Shown here one piece after another: positions 41,827-50,649 of a stretch of DNA of 64,000 bases; position 1 is the first letter of the stretch; every line of letters begins with the position of its first letter. The position numbers were made by a program, and so were the translations under genes. The stretch is from Gaiellasilicea sp037721555 (GTDB taxonomy: Bacteria; Actinomycetota; Thermoleophilia; Gaiellales; Gaiellaceae): positions 62,001 to 126,000 of the forward strand of contig JBBJOI010000005.1 in the NCBI GenBank assembly GCA_037721555.1. The letters are read 5' to 3'. The notes under the pieces were generated by a model. The model made no database searches. It was not told the origin of the DNA and saw only the letters and a list, made by a program, of their open reading frames with translations.

Positions 41827-43623
41827 GTGAGTGCGACGGTCACCGGTGCCGAGGCCGTGGAGTGGGACCTCGGCGACCTCTACGAGGGGCCACACGACGC
41901 GCGGCTCGAGTCTGATCTCGACGAGGCCGCCGCCGCGGCGACGAAGTTCAGCGAGCGCTATCGCGGCAAGGTTGGCCAGCTCGCCGCGCTCGAGCTGAAC
42001 GAGGCGGTCGAGGAGCTCGAGCGGATCAAGTCGCTCTCGACCCGGGTCGAGAGCTATGCGCGCCTCCGGCTCGCTGCCGACGCGACCGACCAGACCCGCG
42101 GCGCGCTCGTCCAGAAGGTGCGCGAGCGGAACACGCAGATCGAGACCGGGCTGCTCTTCTTCGATCTCGAGTGGGCCGAGGTGGACGACGAGACGGCCGA
42201 GCGGCTGCTGGCCGATGGCGCGCTCGAGCACTTCGCCTCTGTTCTTCGGTCCGAGCGGCGCTATCGGCCGCATCTGCTGTCGGAGCCGGAGGAGAAGATC
42301 TCCGTCGAGAAGAGCGTCACGGGCACCAACGCCTGGGAGCGGCTCTTCAACGACCTCATGTCCGACCTCACCGTGCCGCTCGACGGGCGCGACCAGTCCC
42401 TCGATGAGGCGCTTGCGCGGCTCTCGCGCGAGACGGAGCAAGCCGAGCGCCGGCGTGTGGCGGAGGCGGTGACCGAGGCGTTGCGCCCGGGCCTGCGGAC
42501 ACGCGGTTACATCCTCAACACGATCCTGAACGAGCGCGCGATCGAGGATCGGCTGCGGGGCTACTCCTCCTGGATCGCCGCGCGGAACCTCGCAAACGAG
42601 ATCCCCGACGAGGCAGCCCAGAGCCTCGTCGACTCGATCGTGGCCCGCTACGACATCCCGCAGCGCTTCTACGCGCTGAAGGCGCGCCTGCTCGGCCTGC
42701 CGCGGCTCGCCGACTACGACCGCTTTGCGCCGCTCCAGGAGGTTGGCGGGACGATCGCGTGGGACGACGCCCGCGAGATCGTGGTGGAGTCTTTCGCGGG
42801 CTTCTCGCCGACGGCCGGCGACATGGTCGGGCGCTTCTTCGAGCGCAGCTGGATCGACGCCGCGCTCCGGCCGGGGAAGACGCCAGGGGCCTTCTGCGCA
42901 ACGCTCGTGCCGGATGCACATCCCTATGTGCTGATGAACTACGCGGGCGAGCGGCGGAGCGTCCTCACGCTCGCGCACGAGCTCGGGCACGGCCTCCACG
43001 GCGTCCTCGCGCAGGATCTCGGCCTGTTGAACGCCCGCACGCCGCTGACGCTCGCCGAGACGGCGTCCGTCTTCGGCGAGGCGCTCACGTTCGAGACGAT
43101 GATGGAGCGCGAAGACGACCCCCGCGCCCGCCTCGACCTGCTTGTCGGCCGGCTCGACGACGCGATCGCGACCGTCTTCCGCCAGATCGCGCTGAACCGG
43201 TTCGAGGATGCGATCCACACAGGCCGGCGCGACGAGGGAGAGCTCGCGGTCGAGCGCATCTCCGAGCTCTGGTCGGACGAGCAGCGGCGCCTGCTGGGCG
43301 ACGCGGTCGAGGTCACCGACGACTACGGCATCTGGTGGAGCTACGTGCCGCACTTCATCGCCGTCCCGGGCTACGTCTACGCGTACTCGTTCGGCTACCT
43401 CTTCTCCCTCGCGATCTACCGGCGTTACCTCGAGGAGGGCGATTCGCTCGTCGAGCCCTACTTCGATCTCTTGCGGGCAGGCGGCTCCGCACCGCCAGCC
43501 GAGTTGGCTTCTCGCCTCGGCTTCGACATCGGCGACGCCGGGTTCTGGGCGGCCGGCCTCGACGCGATCGGCGTCCTCGTCGACGAGGCGGAGAGCCTCG
43601 CGGCCGAGCTCGACCCCGAATAA
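41827..43623 (+). CDS. M3 family oligoendopeptidase, PepF-like (598 aa)
   Basis: Zinc peptidase with H384-E-L-G-H388 in LTLAHELGHGLHG, third ligand Glu in TLAETASVFGEAL. The N-terminal all-helical region (EWDLGDLYEGPHD... YARLRLAADATD) and length of about 600 match oligoendopeptidase F. Cleaves medium-sized peptides in the cytoplasm. GTG start just after the saccharopine-dehydrogenase remnant. One of four peptidase families in the window. Confidence 0.93.
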   Translation: MSATVTGAEAVEWDLGDLYEGPHDARLESDLDEAAAAATKFSERYRGKVGQLAALELNEAVEELERIKSLSTRVESYARLRLAADATDQTRGALVQKVRERNTQIETGLLFFDLEWAEVDDETAERLLADGALEHFASVLRSERRYRPHLLSEPEEKISVEKSVTGTNAWERLFNDLMSDLTVPLDGRDQSLDEALARLSRETEQAERRRVAEAVTEALRPGLRTRGYILNTILNERAIEDRLRGYSSWIAARNLANEIPDEAAQSLVDSIVARYDIPQRFYALKARLLGLPRLADYDRFAPLQEVGGTIAWDDAREIVVESFAGFSPTAGDMVGRFFERSWIDAALRPGKTPGAFCATLVPDAHPYVLMNYAGERRSVLTLAHELGHGLHGVLAQDLGLLNARTPLTLAETASVFGEALTFETMMEREDDPRARLDLLVGRLDDAIATVFRQIALNRFEDAIHTGRRDEGELAVERISELWSDEQRRLLGDAVEVTDDYGIWWSYVPHFIAVPGYVYAYSFGYLFSLAIYRRYLEEGDSLVEPYFDLLRAGGSAPPAELASRLGFDIGDAGFWAAGLDAIGVLVDEAESLAAELDPE

Positions 43624-43634
43624 CAACCCGTAAC

Positions 43635-44174
43635 TTGGCCGCCGAGGTGCTTGTGATCGCGGCGACCGAGCGTGAGCTGGCGCAGGTCGACGGTGCGCGG
43701 ACGCTCGCGTGCGGCATCGGCCCCGTCGAGGCGGCAGCCTCGACGGCACGCGCGCTCGTCGAGCAGCGGCCGGACGCGATCCTGCACGTTGGGATCGCGG
43801 GAGCGCGGGGGCTCCCGCCGCTCGATCTCGTCCTGGGCTCGGAGGCGACCTACTGCGACGCTGAGGGGCTGCTCGTGCCTGCGCGGGCGCTTCCAGACGC
43901 CGTGCTGCTCCAGCGGCTGCAAGCCGCTTTCCCCGACGCGCCCGTGCGGCCGATCGGGACGACTGCGCGCGTGGGCGGATCGAGCGGTGTCGACGTGGAG
44001 GCGATGGAGGGGTTCGCCGTCCTCCGCGCGGCCGAGCTCGTGGGTGTGCCGGCCGTGGAGGCACGCGTCGTCTCCAACGAGATCGACGAGCGGGACCGTG
44101 CGCGCTGGCGCTTCGACGACGCCTTCGCGCGCCTCCTCGAGCTGCTGCCCCGCCTCGTGGGAGCCCTGCGGTGA
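43635..44174 (+). CDS. Nucleoside phosphorylase-fold hydrolase, futalosine/MTA nucleosidase-like (179 aa)
   Basis: PNP/UDP-type fold: VLVIAATERELA, ILHVGIAGARGLPPLDLVLGSEATYCD, VEAMEGFAVLRAAELVGVPAVEARVVSNEI are the nucleosidase motifs (Glu in M-E-G-F contacts the ribose). It is shorter than the usual 220-230 residues of MTA nucleosidase or futalosine hydrolase, missing the base-binding strand region in the middle. Start: TTG 43635 or GTG 43647 (VLVIAA); neither has a good ribosome site. The stop overlaps the next gene by 4 bases. Confidence 0.78.
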   Translation: MAAEVLVIAATERELAQVDGARTLACGIGPVEAAASTARALVEQRPDAILHVGIAGARGLPPLDLVLGSEATYCDAEGLLVPARALPDAVLLQRLQAAFPDAPVRPIGTTARVGGSSGVDVEAMEGFAVLRAAELVGVPAVEARVVSNEIDERDRARWRFDDAFARLLELLPRLVGALR

Positions 44175-44836
44175 GGAGGCAGGAGCCGTTGCCGCCGCCG
44201 CTCCCACCGGAGACGCGCACCGTTGGCCAGCTCGTCGCGGAGAGCCTGCGGCTCTACGGCCGACGGTTCTGGCCCTCGCTCGCGCTCGGGCTCTCGGTGG
44301 CCGCGATCAACCAGGTCTCCGCGGGGCGCTCGACCCTCGTTCAGGTGCTCGTGCTCGCGGGAGGAGCTCCGCTGATGGCGGCGGCCTATGCCGGCGCCTG
44401 CGCGATCGTGGGGGACGTGAGGCCGCCCGCGGCGACCGCGGCGAAGGCGGTTGCCGTCGGCGCGCTCGTCTTCGTCCCGGCAGCGTTCCTCTCCATCATC
44501 TTCGTGCTTCCCGCTGTTGCGTGGTTGGCGCTCGTGGGACTGGTCGTGCCGGTGCTCGTGCTCGAGCGCCCGCCGATCGCCGCCGCGTTTCGCCGGACGC
44601 TGCAGCTCGCACGCGCGGACTACCTCCACGCCCTGGCGTCGCTGGCGACGCTCGTGATCCTCTTCGGCCTGGTGAAGTTCATGCTCGTGCTGTTGCTCAG
44701 GGATCTCGGCGAGGCGGGCGAGCGTGCCGCGCTCGGGCTGGCGGATGTCGTCGTGTCGCCGATCCTGTTCCTCGGCGCCGCGATCCTCTACGTCGACCAG
44801 GCTGCCCGAGTACGATCGAGACCCGCGACGCGATGA
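44171..44836 (+). CDS. Polytopic membrane protein (221 aa)
   Basis: A Pro-rich N-terminus (PLPPPLPPETRTVGQLVAES) precedes five or six spans; LARADYLHALASLATLVILF lies in a conserved-looking amphipathic segment between spans. Resembles the glycerophosphoryl-diester-phosphodiesterase-type membrane domain found in many actinobacterial proteins, without the enzyme. Function unknown. GTG start within the stop of the nucleosidase gene (GTGA). Confidence 0.7.
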   Translation: MRRQEPLPPPLPPETRTVGQLVAESLRLYGRRFWPSLALGLSVAAINQVSAGRSTLVQVLVLAGGAPLMAAAYAGACAIVGDVRPPAATAAKAVAVGALVFVPAAFLSIIFVLPAVAWLALVGLVVPVLVLERPPIAAAFRRTLQLARADYLHALASLATLVILFGLVKFMLVLLLRDLGEAGERAALGLADVVVSPILFLGAAILYVDQAARVRSRPATR

Positions 44837-44846
44837 CGGAGGAACG

Positions 44847-45134
44847 ATGCCGACCTATCTGATGCTGACGACGCTCACCGCGCAGGGGGTGCAGACCCTG
44901 AAGGCAAACCCGGCTCGGCTGCGCGAGGTCAACCGCGACGTCGAGGAGCTCGGCGCAAAGGTGCTCCACCAGTGGGCGACCCTCGGCGAGTACGACTTCG
45001 TCAACGTCGTGGAGGCGCCCGACGCCGCGACGATCGCCAAGGTCTCGCTCGCGCTCGGCGCCCGCGGCAGCGCCAAGCTCAGGTCGCTCGAGCTCATCGA
45101 GATCGACACGCTGCTCGCGGCGCTCGAGTCCTAG
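44847..45134 (+). CDS. GYD domain protein (95 aa)
   Basis: Small ferredoxin-fold protein: MPTYLMLTTLTAQGVQTLKA, then WATLGEYDFVNVVEAPD (the G-x-Y-D motif) and a conserved C-terminal ELIEIDTLL. Found widely with unknown role. ACGGAGGA stands just before the ATG at 44847. Same strand as the membrane protein gene, 10 bases downstream. Confidence 0.9.
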   Translation: MPTYLMLTTLTAQGVQTLKANPARLREVNRDVEELGAKVLHQWATLGEYDFVNVVEAPDAATIAKVSLALGARGSAKLRSLELIEIDTLLAALES

Positions 45135-45143
45135 ATCGGGTTC

Positions 45144-45677
45144 TCAGGCGAGCAGGCTGCGCACCCGCTCCCCCGCTGCCAGGTCTGCCGGCCGGCGGCC
45201 GTCGGGCAGCGCGATAGCCGGGTCGACGTCGCGTTCGAGCAAGAGCCGGACGAGCTCCTCGTCGCCGTTCTGCGCCGCCGAGTGGAGGGCTGTGAAGCCG
45301 CCCTCGCCGCGGCCGTTGACGTCGGCGCCGGCGTCGAGCAGCAGCCGCGCCATGTGGACCGACCGGACGAACGCTGCGGTGCCGAGCGGAGGCACCCGCG
45401 CGGTCTCGCCGACAGAGCGTGTGTTCACGTCCGCACCGTGGTCGATCAGCACGCGTGCCGCCTCCGCCTGCTGCGCGAACACGGCCAGGTGTAGCGCGGT
45501 GAAGCCGTCGTCGGAGTGAGCCTTCGCCTGCGCCGGATCTTCACGAAGGAGGCTGCGAAGCCGGTCGACGCGTCCGAACGCGGCGGACTCGAAGACCGAC
45601 AGCGCCACCTCCCGGCCGAGGAGCCCCTCCGCCTTCTCGAGCTGTCCCGCATACAACGCTTGCAGCGCGTCGCTCAT
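45144..45677 (-). CDS. Ankyrin-repeat protein (177 aa)
   Basis: Three or four ankyrin repeats: DDGFTALHLAVFAQQAEAARVLIDHGADVN, a second PPLGTAAFVRSVHMARLLLDAGADVN, and GFTALHSAAQNGDEELVRLLLERDVDP. Protein-binding scaffold, cytoplasmic, partner unknown. ATG start (MSDALQALYAG). It is divergent from a MarR regulator gene 42 bases away with a palindrome between, so it is likely that regulator's target. Confidence 0.9.
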   Translation of the reverse strand: MSDALQALYAGQLEKAEGLLGREVALSVFESAAFGRVDRLRSLLREDPAQAKAHSDDGFTALHLAVFAQQAEAARVLIDHGADVNTRSVGETARVPPLGTAAFVRSVHMARLLLDAGADVNGRGEGGFTALHSAAQNGDEELVRLLLERDVDPAIALPDGRRPADLAAGERVRSLLA

Positions 45678-45699
45678 GTCACCTTCCGTCCATAGTAAG

Positions 45700-45714
45700 T
45701 AGGTAGGCTACCTA
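45700..45714. promoter_or_regulatory. Palindromic operator between the ankyrin and marR genes
   Basis: TAGGTA-GGC-TACCTA, six-base half-sites with 3-base spacer, in an AT-rich 42-base divergent promoter region. MarR proteins bind such 15-20 bp inverted repeats; autoregulation and control of the ankyrin gene is the simple reading. Confidence 0.6.
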
Positions 45715-45719
45715 TCATA

Positions 45720-46163
45720 GTGGCTCCACGAGTGCAAGACGTTGCCGACCTCGTTCACTCCGCCGCGATCCATCTATTGCGGCGGACCGGGGAGCAGGAT
45801 CGGTCGGCCGGGATGAGCCCGGCGCGCCTCTCAGCGCTCTCGGTTGTCGTCTTCCGCGGCCCGCTCACTCTCGGCGAGCTCGCGGCAGCCGAGGGGGTCC
45901 GCTCGGCGACGATGACCGGGATCGTCAATGGACTCGAGCGCGACGGCCTGGCACGTCGCCGGCCGCACGCGAGCGACGGCCGCGCGGTGTTGATCGAGGC
46001 CACCGCGGCGGGGCGCCGGCGGTTGAAGCAAGCACGGCGGTGGCGCATCGAGGCGGTCGCGGCGAAGCTGGAGGATCTCTCGCCGCAGGAGCTGGAGCTT
46101 GTGTGGCGGGCGGGGCAGCTGCTCGAAGAGCGCTTCGCGCTTCGTCCGTGGCGCCCGGTCTAG
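45720..46163 (+). CDS. MarR family transcriptional regulator (147 aa)
   Basis: Winged-helix protein: LSALSVVVFRGPLTLGELAAAEGVRSATMTGIVNGLERDGLARRRPHASDGRAVLIEAT is the MarR DNA-binding core, with dimerising helices at each end. Ligand unknown. GTG start at 45720, 6 bases after the inverted repeat, so binding would block its own promoter. Confidence 0.9.
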   Translation: MAPRVQDVADLVHSAAIHLLRRTGEQDRSAGMSPARLSALSVVVFRGPLTLGELAAAEGVRSATMTGIVNGLERDGLARRRPHASDGRAVLIEATAAGRRRLKQARRWRIEAVAAKLEDLSPQELELVWRAGQLLEERFALRPWRPV

Positions 46164-47137
46164 CGAAAGCCCGGCCGGCGCGGCGCGGGTGGGAGCGGGC
46201 TCTGCGGGAGACCCGCCCGGGCCGGGCCTTCGTTGTACTCCTTCGGCGCGACGTCGTTGGGCCCGTCGGGGTGGAAGAGGGAGGCGAGGTGCTGGATCTG
46301 GTTGCGTCCGGGGCCGAGCTCGAACTGACCGCCGCCGTAGATCGCGATCTCGCGCTCAGCGCAGAGGTCGTAGAAGTCGAAGAGGTTGCGAACCGACCCG
46401 AAGCGCGACGGCTTCGAGTTGAGGCAGTCGGGCGGGAACGTCAGTGCCTCGACGTCCCCGATCGAGTGGATCGGGAAATCCCAGGTCAGCCGGTGGCGGT
46501 GCCGCTCGAGCACCGGTCGCGTCTCGTCCGTCAAACGGGCGTCCTCGAGCCACGCGTCCGGGAATCCCTCCGCGACGCGCGTGTAGAGCTCTGTGGAAGG
46601 CGTCGCGTCGACCCACTCGCCGTCGTAGAGCCCCTTCAGGTCGACGACATCCACCGCCCCCGTTCGCGCCAGAACGGCCACGACCTCGTCCGTCCACGAG
46701 TCGCTCGCGTCCAGCTTGAACCGCAGCTCCGGGTAGAGGGCGCGCAGCTCTTCGACCGCGCTCTGCGAGACGACGAAGCGAACCGGCCGCGCCTCGCGAC
46801 GAACCGCTTCGGCGAGCGACACGCCGCCTTGGCGCAGGGCAAGGTCGAGCGCAGCGGACTCGAGCCCCCACTGCCGATAGCCGGGCTGGCCTGCAACGAG
46901 GCCCGAGAAGGCGTCCAGTGTCTGCTCGCCCCTCAGGTCCGGCAACGCGTCCACGGTGAACGCGAGCTGGAGCTCCTCCTCGTAGCTGACGTCCTCGCCC
47001 ACACCCTCGTGGCCCCCGCCGACGAGGTGGATCACGGTCGTTCGCCGCGTCATGTGTTGCAGCGAGAGTGCGAGGTGCTCGAGCTCGACCCGCTCCACGA
47101 TCAGGTTCAGGTCCTGGACGGCGTCATAGAGAGGCAT
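46160..47137 (-). CDS. Enolase-superfamily protein (325 aa)
   Basis: Resembles muconate-lactonising-type enolase-superfamily enzymes in order: capping N-terminal domain, then RFKLDASDSW (first metal Asp), EDARLTDET, WDFPIHSIGDV, and NSKPSRFGSVRNLFDFYD (late Lys). The KxK motif expected at the second barrel strand reads VVSQ, so one catalytic base is absent; function is probably altered. The C-terminus has a Pro/Arg-rich tail. ATG start. It overlaps psuG by 14 bases as third gene of a psuK-psuG cluster. Confidence 0.75.
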   Translation of the reverse strand: MPLYDAVQDLNLIVERVELEHLALSLQHMTRRTTVIHLVGGGHEGVGEDVSYEEELQLAFTVDALPDLRGEQTLDAFSGLVAGQPGYRQWGLESAALDLALRQGGVSLAEAVRREARPVRFVVSQSAVEELRALYPELRFKLDASDSWTDEVVAVLARTGAVDVVDLKGLYDGEWVDATPSTELYTRVAEGFPDAWLEDARLTDETRPVLERHRHRLTWDFPIHSIGDVEALTFPPDCLNSKPSRFGSVRNLFDFYDLCAEREIAIYGGGQFELGPGRNQIQHLASLFHPDGPNDVAPKEYNEGPARAGLPQSPLPPAPRRPGFR

Positions 47138-48017
47138 AGGCGACGGCCACCTCCGCGGCCAGTGCTGCGTTGTCGGCGATCAGCTGCCGGTTGGCGGCGA
47201 GCGTCCGCCCGCCCGACTCACGGTGCAGATAGGAGAGGACGAAGGGGGTGACGGCTTGACCCGACACACCCTGCTCGTGCGCGCTGCTGAGTGCACGTCG
47301 AATCAGCGGCTCGACGTCGTCGAGACTCTCGTCGGCGGGCCGTGCAAGCAGGATCGATGAGTGCCGTCCGAGCCGCCAGTGCGTCTGCGCGATCTGCGCG
47401 GCCTCCACTGCCGACTCCACCCGGGCGGACACGGGCGGCCCGCCGTGAGCTGCGTAGAAGAGCGGCAGGTCGTCGGTCCGGAAACCGAGCACGGGTACGC
47501 CGAGCGTCTCGAGCAGCTCTCCCGTTGCCGGCACGTCCAGAATGGACTTCACCCCAGAGGAGACGACCAGGGCCTCGGTGCGAAGCAGCTCGCCCAGGTC
47601 TGCCGAGACGTCCGGCGGCTTCGGGAAGCCGCGGTGGGCGCCGCCGAGACCACCCGTGCCCATGAAGCCGATGCCGGCGGTCCGGCAGGCGGCGAGCGTG
47701 CCGCCGACCGTCGTCGCGCCGACCGCACCCTGGACGAGCGCGGCGGCGAGGTCGCGCGGTCCCACCTTGCGCGCGTCGGGACCGAAGCGGCCGAGCTCGT
47801 CCTCCGACAGGCCGATTCGCAGCTCTCCGTCCAGCACGCCGATCGTGGCCGGAACGGCGCCGGCCGCCCGCACGCGGCGCTCGCTCTCCAGCCCGACCGC
47901 CGCGCCTTCCCCCGGCGGGAAGCCGTGCGCGACGAGCGTCGTCTCGAGCGCGACCACCGGTTGGCGGTCTGCAAGCGCGTGGCCCACCTCCTCCGAGACG
48001 CGGACAACCTCCCTCAC
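47124..48017 (-). CDS. psuG: Pseudouridine-5'-phosphate glycosidase PsuG (297 aa)
   Basis: Splits pseudouridine 5'-phosphate to uracil and ribose 5-phosphate. Family blocks: ALETTLVAHGFPPGEG, PATIGVLDGELRIGL, KVGPRDLAAALVQGAVGATTVGGT, FMGTGGLGGAHRG, DVSADLGELLRTEALVVSSGVKSILD, and VSGQAVTPFVLSYLHRESGGRTL. Length normal. GTG 48017 overlaps the stop of the upstream kinase gene by 4 bases, so the two steps of pseudouridine breakdown are cotranslated. The long frame upstream is kinase antisense noise. Confidence 0.94.
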   Translation of the reverse strand: MREVVRVSEEVGHALADRQPVVALETTLVAHGFPPGEGAAVGLESERRVRAAGAVPATIGVLDGELRIGLSEDELGRFGPDARKVGPRDLAAALVQGAVGATTVGGTLAACRTAGIGFMGTGGLGGAHRGFPKPPDVSADLGELLRTEALVVSSGVKSILDVPATGELLETLGVPVLGFRTDDLPLFYAAHGGPPVSARVESAVEAAQIAQTHWRLGRHSSILLARPADESLDDVEPLIRRALSSAHEQGVSGQAVTPFVLSYLHRESGGRTLAANRQLIADNAALAAEVAVAYASL

Positions 48018-48805
48018 GGCATCGACCCTAGCTGTGCCACGCAGCGCGCAGCCGCCTCGAGGGCGAGGGCCGGGCCGCCGAGCAGATACCCGGCCGCGAG
48101 CGCGTCGCCTGCGCCGGTCGTGTCGACTGCGCGGGCGGGGAGGGCGGGCAGGTCGACGCCGTCGAAGCGGGCTCCGAGCGGCCCGCGCTTGAGGATCCAG
48201 ATACAGCCGCTGAGGCGGCCGCCGAGGATGCTCTCTTCGTCCTCGTTGGCGAAAACCACGTCCGGCGCCAGGACTTCCAGGCGCTCCCGGAAACGGCGCT
48301 GCCCAAAGTCGCGGATCGCGCTCCAGGACGAGAGGTCGACGCTGACGCGCGGAGCCATCGCTGCGGCGGCGAGTGCCGCCTCGTCGATCGGCGAGCGCAG
48401 CAGCGAGTAGCCCGGGAGGTGGAGGTGATCGCAGTCGTCGAACCACGCCTGTTCGAGCTCGCTCTCACGGAGCTCCGGCGACACGCCGCGGTCGGAGGCC
48501 ATGGTTCGGCTCCCGTCACTGCCGACGAGCGAGACGACCGTTCCCGTCCTACCCGGGACGACGGGCCCGCGGACGTCGACGCCGTAGCGCTCGAGCGCGG
48601 CCGCGGCGACGCCGCCCGCCTCGTCGCTCGCGCGCTTGCCCACGAACCGGGCGCCGCCCCCGAGCGCCGCGACCCACGCCGCCACGTTCGCCGCCTGCCC
48701 GCCGGCGCCGAGCCTGGTGACGGCGTTCGCGTCGGCACCCTCGGCGAGCGGCTGCTCGAGACGCACGATCACGTCGAGCAGCAAGTCACCGAGCGTGACG
48801 ATCAT
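48014..48805 (-). CDS. PfkB-family kinase, probable pseudouridine kinase (263 aa)
   Basis: PfkB motifs: GAGGQAANVAAWVAALGG near the N-terminus and VDTTGAGDALAAGYLLGG (anion hole and catalytic Asp) near the C-terminus. Many substrates are possible for the family, but direct coupling to psuG points to pseudouridine. It is about 40 residues shorter than typical ribokinases. ATG start. Confidence 0.85.
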   Translation of the reverse strand: MIVTLGDLLLDVIVRLEQPLAEGADANAVTRLGAGGQAANVAAWVAALGGGARFVGKRASDEAGGVAAAALERYGVDVRGPVVPGRTGTVVSLVGSDGSRTMASDRGVSPELRESELEQAWFDDCDHLHLPGYSLLRSPIDEAALAAAAMAPRVSVDLSSWSAIRDFGQRRFRERLEVLAPDVVFANEDEESILGGRLSGCIWILKRGPLGARFDGVDLPALPARAVDTTGAGDALAAGYLLGGPALALEAAARCVAQLGSMP

Positions 48806-48827
48806 CTGCGGAGACTACGATCGTTTC

Positions 48828-49028
48828 GTGAACGACGAGTCGCGCCGCTCACGAACGCGCTCCTTCCTCGTCGGTGCCGCTGTCGGCGCCTCGGCGGCGA
48901 TCGCCGCCGCGCGGCGGCTGCGTCCGCAGCCGAAGGATCGCCGCCGCAGCACGTCGTCCGGACTCGCCGCGTTCGAGGAGGCGCCGTGTTACCGCGAGCT
49001 CGTGGAGAGGGAGCGCGTCACGCCGTAA
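48828..49028 (+). CDS. Small basic protein with one possible membrane span (66 aa)
   Basis: MNDESRRSRTRSFLVGAAVG then ASAAIAAARR: a basic head, an Ala/Gly-rich hydrophobic stretch and a C-terminal GLAAFEEAPCYRELVERE. GTG start 22 bases after the divergent kinase gene's start. Its 3' end overlaps the convergent glycosyltransferase gene by 40 bases, which is a reason for caution. Function unknown. Confidence 0.45.
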   Translation: MNDESRRSRTRSFLVGAAVGASAAIAAARRLRPQPKDRRRSTSSGLAAFEEAPCYRELVERERVTP

Positions 49029-50614
49029 CCGCGGAGCTCGCGCGCCGCGCGCTCGATCGTCACGAGGTTGATGTCGGCGTCGCCGATCCAGAGCGACTTC
49101 CCGACGAGCATCGCCTGGCCCGCCCGCTCTAGGTAGTGGGCCTGCGTCCCGACGGGGTCAACCGTCCGTAGCACGAGGAAGGGGCCGAACCGGCGCACCT
49201 GGAAGGCAGCGGCAGGCCGAGGGTGCCGCAGTCGGATGTGGAGCCGCGGCGAGATGTTGTTGTTGGCGCTGGCGTCGAAGATCCAGAGTCCGCGCCCGAG
49301 CGGCCGCTCGAGCTCCAGCAGGGTTGAGAGCGTGAGGGCAGCATCCGCGCGCGGAAGCACGGCGAGCGGGAAGGCCCGGTTCTGCTCCCAGGCGCCGAGG
49401 TAGAGCGGCTCGTAGCCGAAGAGCAGGTCGTCCGGACGGCTCGTCTTTGCGAGGTAGGCCGACGCCTCCGCACGAGCCACCTGCCGCACCGGGGGCTCCC
49501 ATTCGAAGAGCGCGGGCGTTCGCTCCCAGGCCCACGCCACCTGCGCGACGAGGAGAACGGCGAGCGCCGCCGGTGCCGCACGACCGAGCCGCACGAAGCC
49601 GGCGGCCAGCGCGAGCGCGAAGAACGGCAGCGCGAAGATGAGGTGCCGGGTCTCGGGCGAGGTCGCATTGCCGAGCCTCGCCGCGAGGAAGGCGACCGTC
49701 GGGGTGCCGACGACGCAGGCGCTGAGCACGACACTGGAGCGGGGGAGGCGCCGCAGGCCAATCGCGACGAGGACGAGCACGGGCACCGTGATGGGCCACC
49801 AGCCTGCGGTGAAGGCGCCTGCCACGCGCCAGAGGTACTCCAGCACGGCGAGCGGATTGCCGAGCTTCGAGCCCCCTCCTCCGACACCGACGTCGAAGCG
49901 CCCGGCGAGCACGAGGGTGGAGAGCCAGAAGGGCATGCCGAGAAGGGCCACCGCACCGAACGGCACGACGGCAGCCCGCAGCCGGTCTCGGTGGGCTGCG
50001 AGCACGAAGATCCCCTGGCTCCCGAGTACGAGCGCTCCGTAGGGATGCGTCGCGACCACCGCGAGCATCGCGAGGACCCAGAGCGTCCAGGAGCGCCGCC
50101 CACCGCGATCGAGAGCGCGGAGGAGCGCGAGGTAGGACAGCGTGCTCGTGAAGAGGAAGAGGCTGTACATCCGGCCGTAGACGCCGTGGAAGAGGAGCAT
50201 CCAGCTGCCGGCGACGAGCACCGTCGCCACGAGCGCCTCCCGCCGGCCCGCGAGACGCCGCCCGAGGAGGGCGACGAGCGGCAGGGAGGCGACAGCGAAA
50301 CCCGCGGACACCGCACGGAGGCCGCCGAGGCCGAGATCCAGGTGCGCGACCGCCCACGCAAGCAGGAAGTGGAGCGGAGCTCCTCCTCGCTGGCCGAGGA
50401 CGATGGCGAAGAGCTCGTCGAGGTCGTGCCGGCCGACGAAGAGCGCGAGGGTCTCGTCCTCGTGCGGCGGCCACGCCAGGAGCTGGTGGACGAGGAAGCC
50501 CGCTGCAGCGGCCATCGCCGTGGCGACGCCGAGCGGGAGCCAGCGCGCCGTGAGAGCCGCCGGGAGGCTCAGCTCACGCGTCTCGATCCCGCTTGGCTGT
50601 GCGCTCTCGCTCAT
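48989..50614 (-). CDS. Multipass glycosyltransferase, GT-C/family 39-like (541 aa)
   Basis: About twelve spans with a short loop bearing HEDETLALFVGRHD after span one (the D-E pair expected in GT-C enzymes), HGVYGRMYSLF and a soluble C-terminal domain of about 130 residues. Polyprenyl-phosphate sugar-dependent transfer to a cell-wall or protein acceptor is typical. The acceptor is unknown. ATG start; divergent from the FmdB gene. Confidence 0.82.
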   Translation of the reverse strand: MSESAQPSGIETRELSLPAALTARWLPLGVATAMAAAAGFLVHQLLAWPPHEDETLALFVGRHDLDELFAIVLGQRGGAPLHFLLAWAVAHLDLGLGGLRAVSAGFAVASLPLVALLGRRLAGRREALVATVLVAGSWMLLFHGVYGRMYSLFLFTSTLSYLALLRALDRGGRRSWTLWVLAMLAVVATHPYGALVLGSQGIFVLAAHRDRLRAAVVPFGAVALLGMPFWLSTLVLAGRFDVGVGGGGSKLGNPLAVLEYLWRVAGAFTAGWWPITVPVLVLVAIGLRRLPRSSVVLSACVVGTPTVAFLAARLGNATSPETRHLIFALPFFALALAAGFVRLGRAAPAALAVLLVAQVAWAWERTPALFEWEPPVRQVARAEASAYLAKTSRPDDLLFGYEPLYLGAWEQNRAFPLAVLPRADAALTLSTLLELERPLGRGLWIFDASANNNISPRLHIRLRHPRPAAAFQVRRFGPFLVLRTVDPVGTQAHYLERAGQAMLVGKSLWIGDADINLVTIERAARELRGYGVTRSLSTSSR

Positions 50615-50649
50615 GATCTCGCCGGGATTGTCGCTAGCCTTCCCTGGCC

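Noticed and set aside
41524..44220. 898-residue antisense frame over the PepF-like gene
   Set aside because: Composition typical of antisense noise; the plus strand encodes a full zinc peptidase.
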